From contig CALMQS010000087.1 in the NCBI GenBank assembly GCA_937871285.1, forward strand, positions 18,038-82,037: a DNA stretch of 64,000 nt, written 5' to 3'. This document shows, piece by piece, positions 63,956 through 64,000 of this stretch. The DNA is from an uncultured Sphingobacteriales bacterium (GTDB lineage Bacteria; Bacteroidota; Bacteroidia; Chitinophagales; Chitinophagaceae). Each line of letters begins with the position of its first letter. Position 1 is the first letter of the stretch. Below the pieces are notes generated by a model. The model was given only the letters and a program-made list of their open reading frames with translations. It had not been told where the DNA came from and ran no database searches. A program made the position numbers and the translations under genes.

Positions 63956-64000
63956 ATGCCTAAAATAGGTTGACAAAAAACAGTCACTTATGATGAGGCA

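Overview
The window is chromosomal DNA of a Bacteroidota bacterium, most likely in or near Chitinophagaceae. The supporting signs are gliding/type IX secretion genes (porV, gldJ), an arginine cluster built around an N-acyl-ornithine carbamoyltransferase, ribosomal protein THX, GGGP synthase, DUF4286 and DUF4292 proteins, and promoters of the TAnnTTTG (-7) type. No rRNA, tRNA, CRISPR array, integrase or complete insertion sequence was recognised. Strand assignment, motifs and hairpins were read directly from the sequence. Family names come from recognising protein motifs by eye, not from searches.

Layout: 0-8 kb holds a truncated M28 peptidase, feoB, a lipoprotein, two oxidoreductases, then an envelope/nucleotide block on the minus strand (EnvC-like, DUF4292, dut). 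8.0-8.75 kb is a 214-bp tandem repeat. 8.7-12.5 kb has ispF and the divergent porV/gldJ pair. 12.9-17.8 kb carries recA, mgsA, a GNAT enzyme, an acidic unknown protein and uvrB. 17.9-20.6 kb is an accessory patch: a DUF3883 protein, two small unknown proteins, and a decayed higBA locus hit by a MITE-like element. 20.6-35 kb holds a solitary ParA, a hydrolase, polA, a fused E1 2-oxoacid dehydrogenase, a PadR/PspC regulatory unit with a clear operator, a phosphodiesterase, xth, HU and THX. 35-40 kb has pdxH, a SNF2 helicase, pyrH and hpf.

40.3-49.5 kb is a complete one-strand arginine operon: GNAT (argA-like), argG, argC, a four-helix-bundle S23 gene, argD, AOTCase, argB, deacetylase and argH. 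It converts glutamate to arginine through acylated intermediates. Repeats have invaded it at several points; a palindromic repeat supplies the stop codon of the AOTCase gene and codons of argB. 49.9-54.5 kb carries GGGP synthase and class II ribonucleotide reductase nrdJ. 54.5-56.7 kb is a small island bracketed by a ~110-bp direct duplication of the nrdJ 3' end plus its terminator. It contains a frameshifted lipoprotein gene, two covarying hairpins, and a small-protein/nucleotidyltransferase gene pair. 57-64 kb has ycxB, a DMT transporter, TraR/DksA, ileS and a nitroreductase.

The most unusual layer is the repeats: heptanucleotide arrays at nine or more intergenic sites, a dispersed ~140-bp repeat in opposite orientations, a 37-nt hairpin family and a CCCCTAAAGGGG palindrome family. 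In several places they reach into coding sequence. The best candidates for something undescribed are the nrdJ-tail island with its gene pair, and the association between heptad arrays and the S23 four-helix-bundle gene inside the arginine operon.
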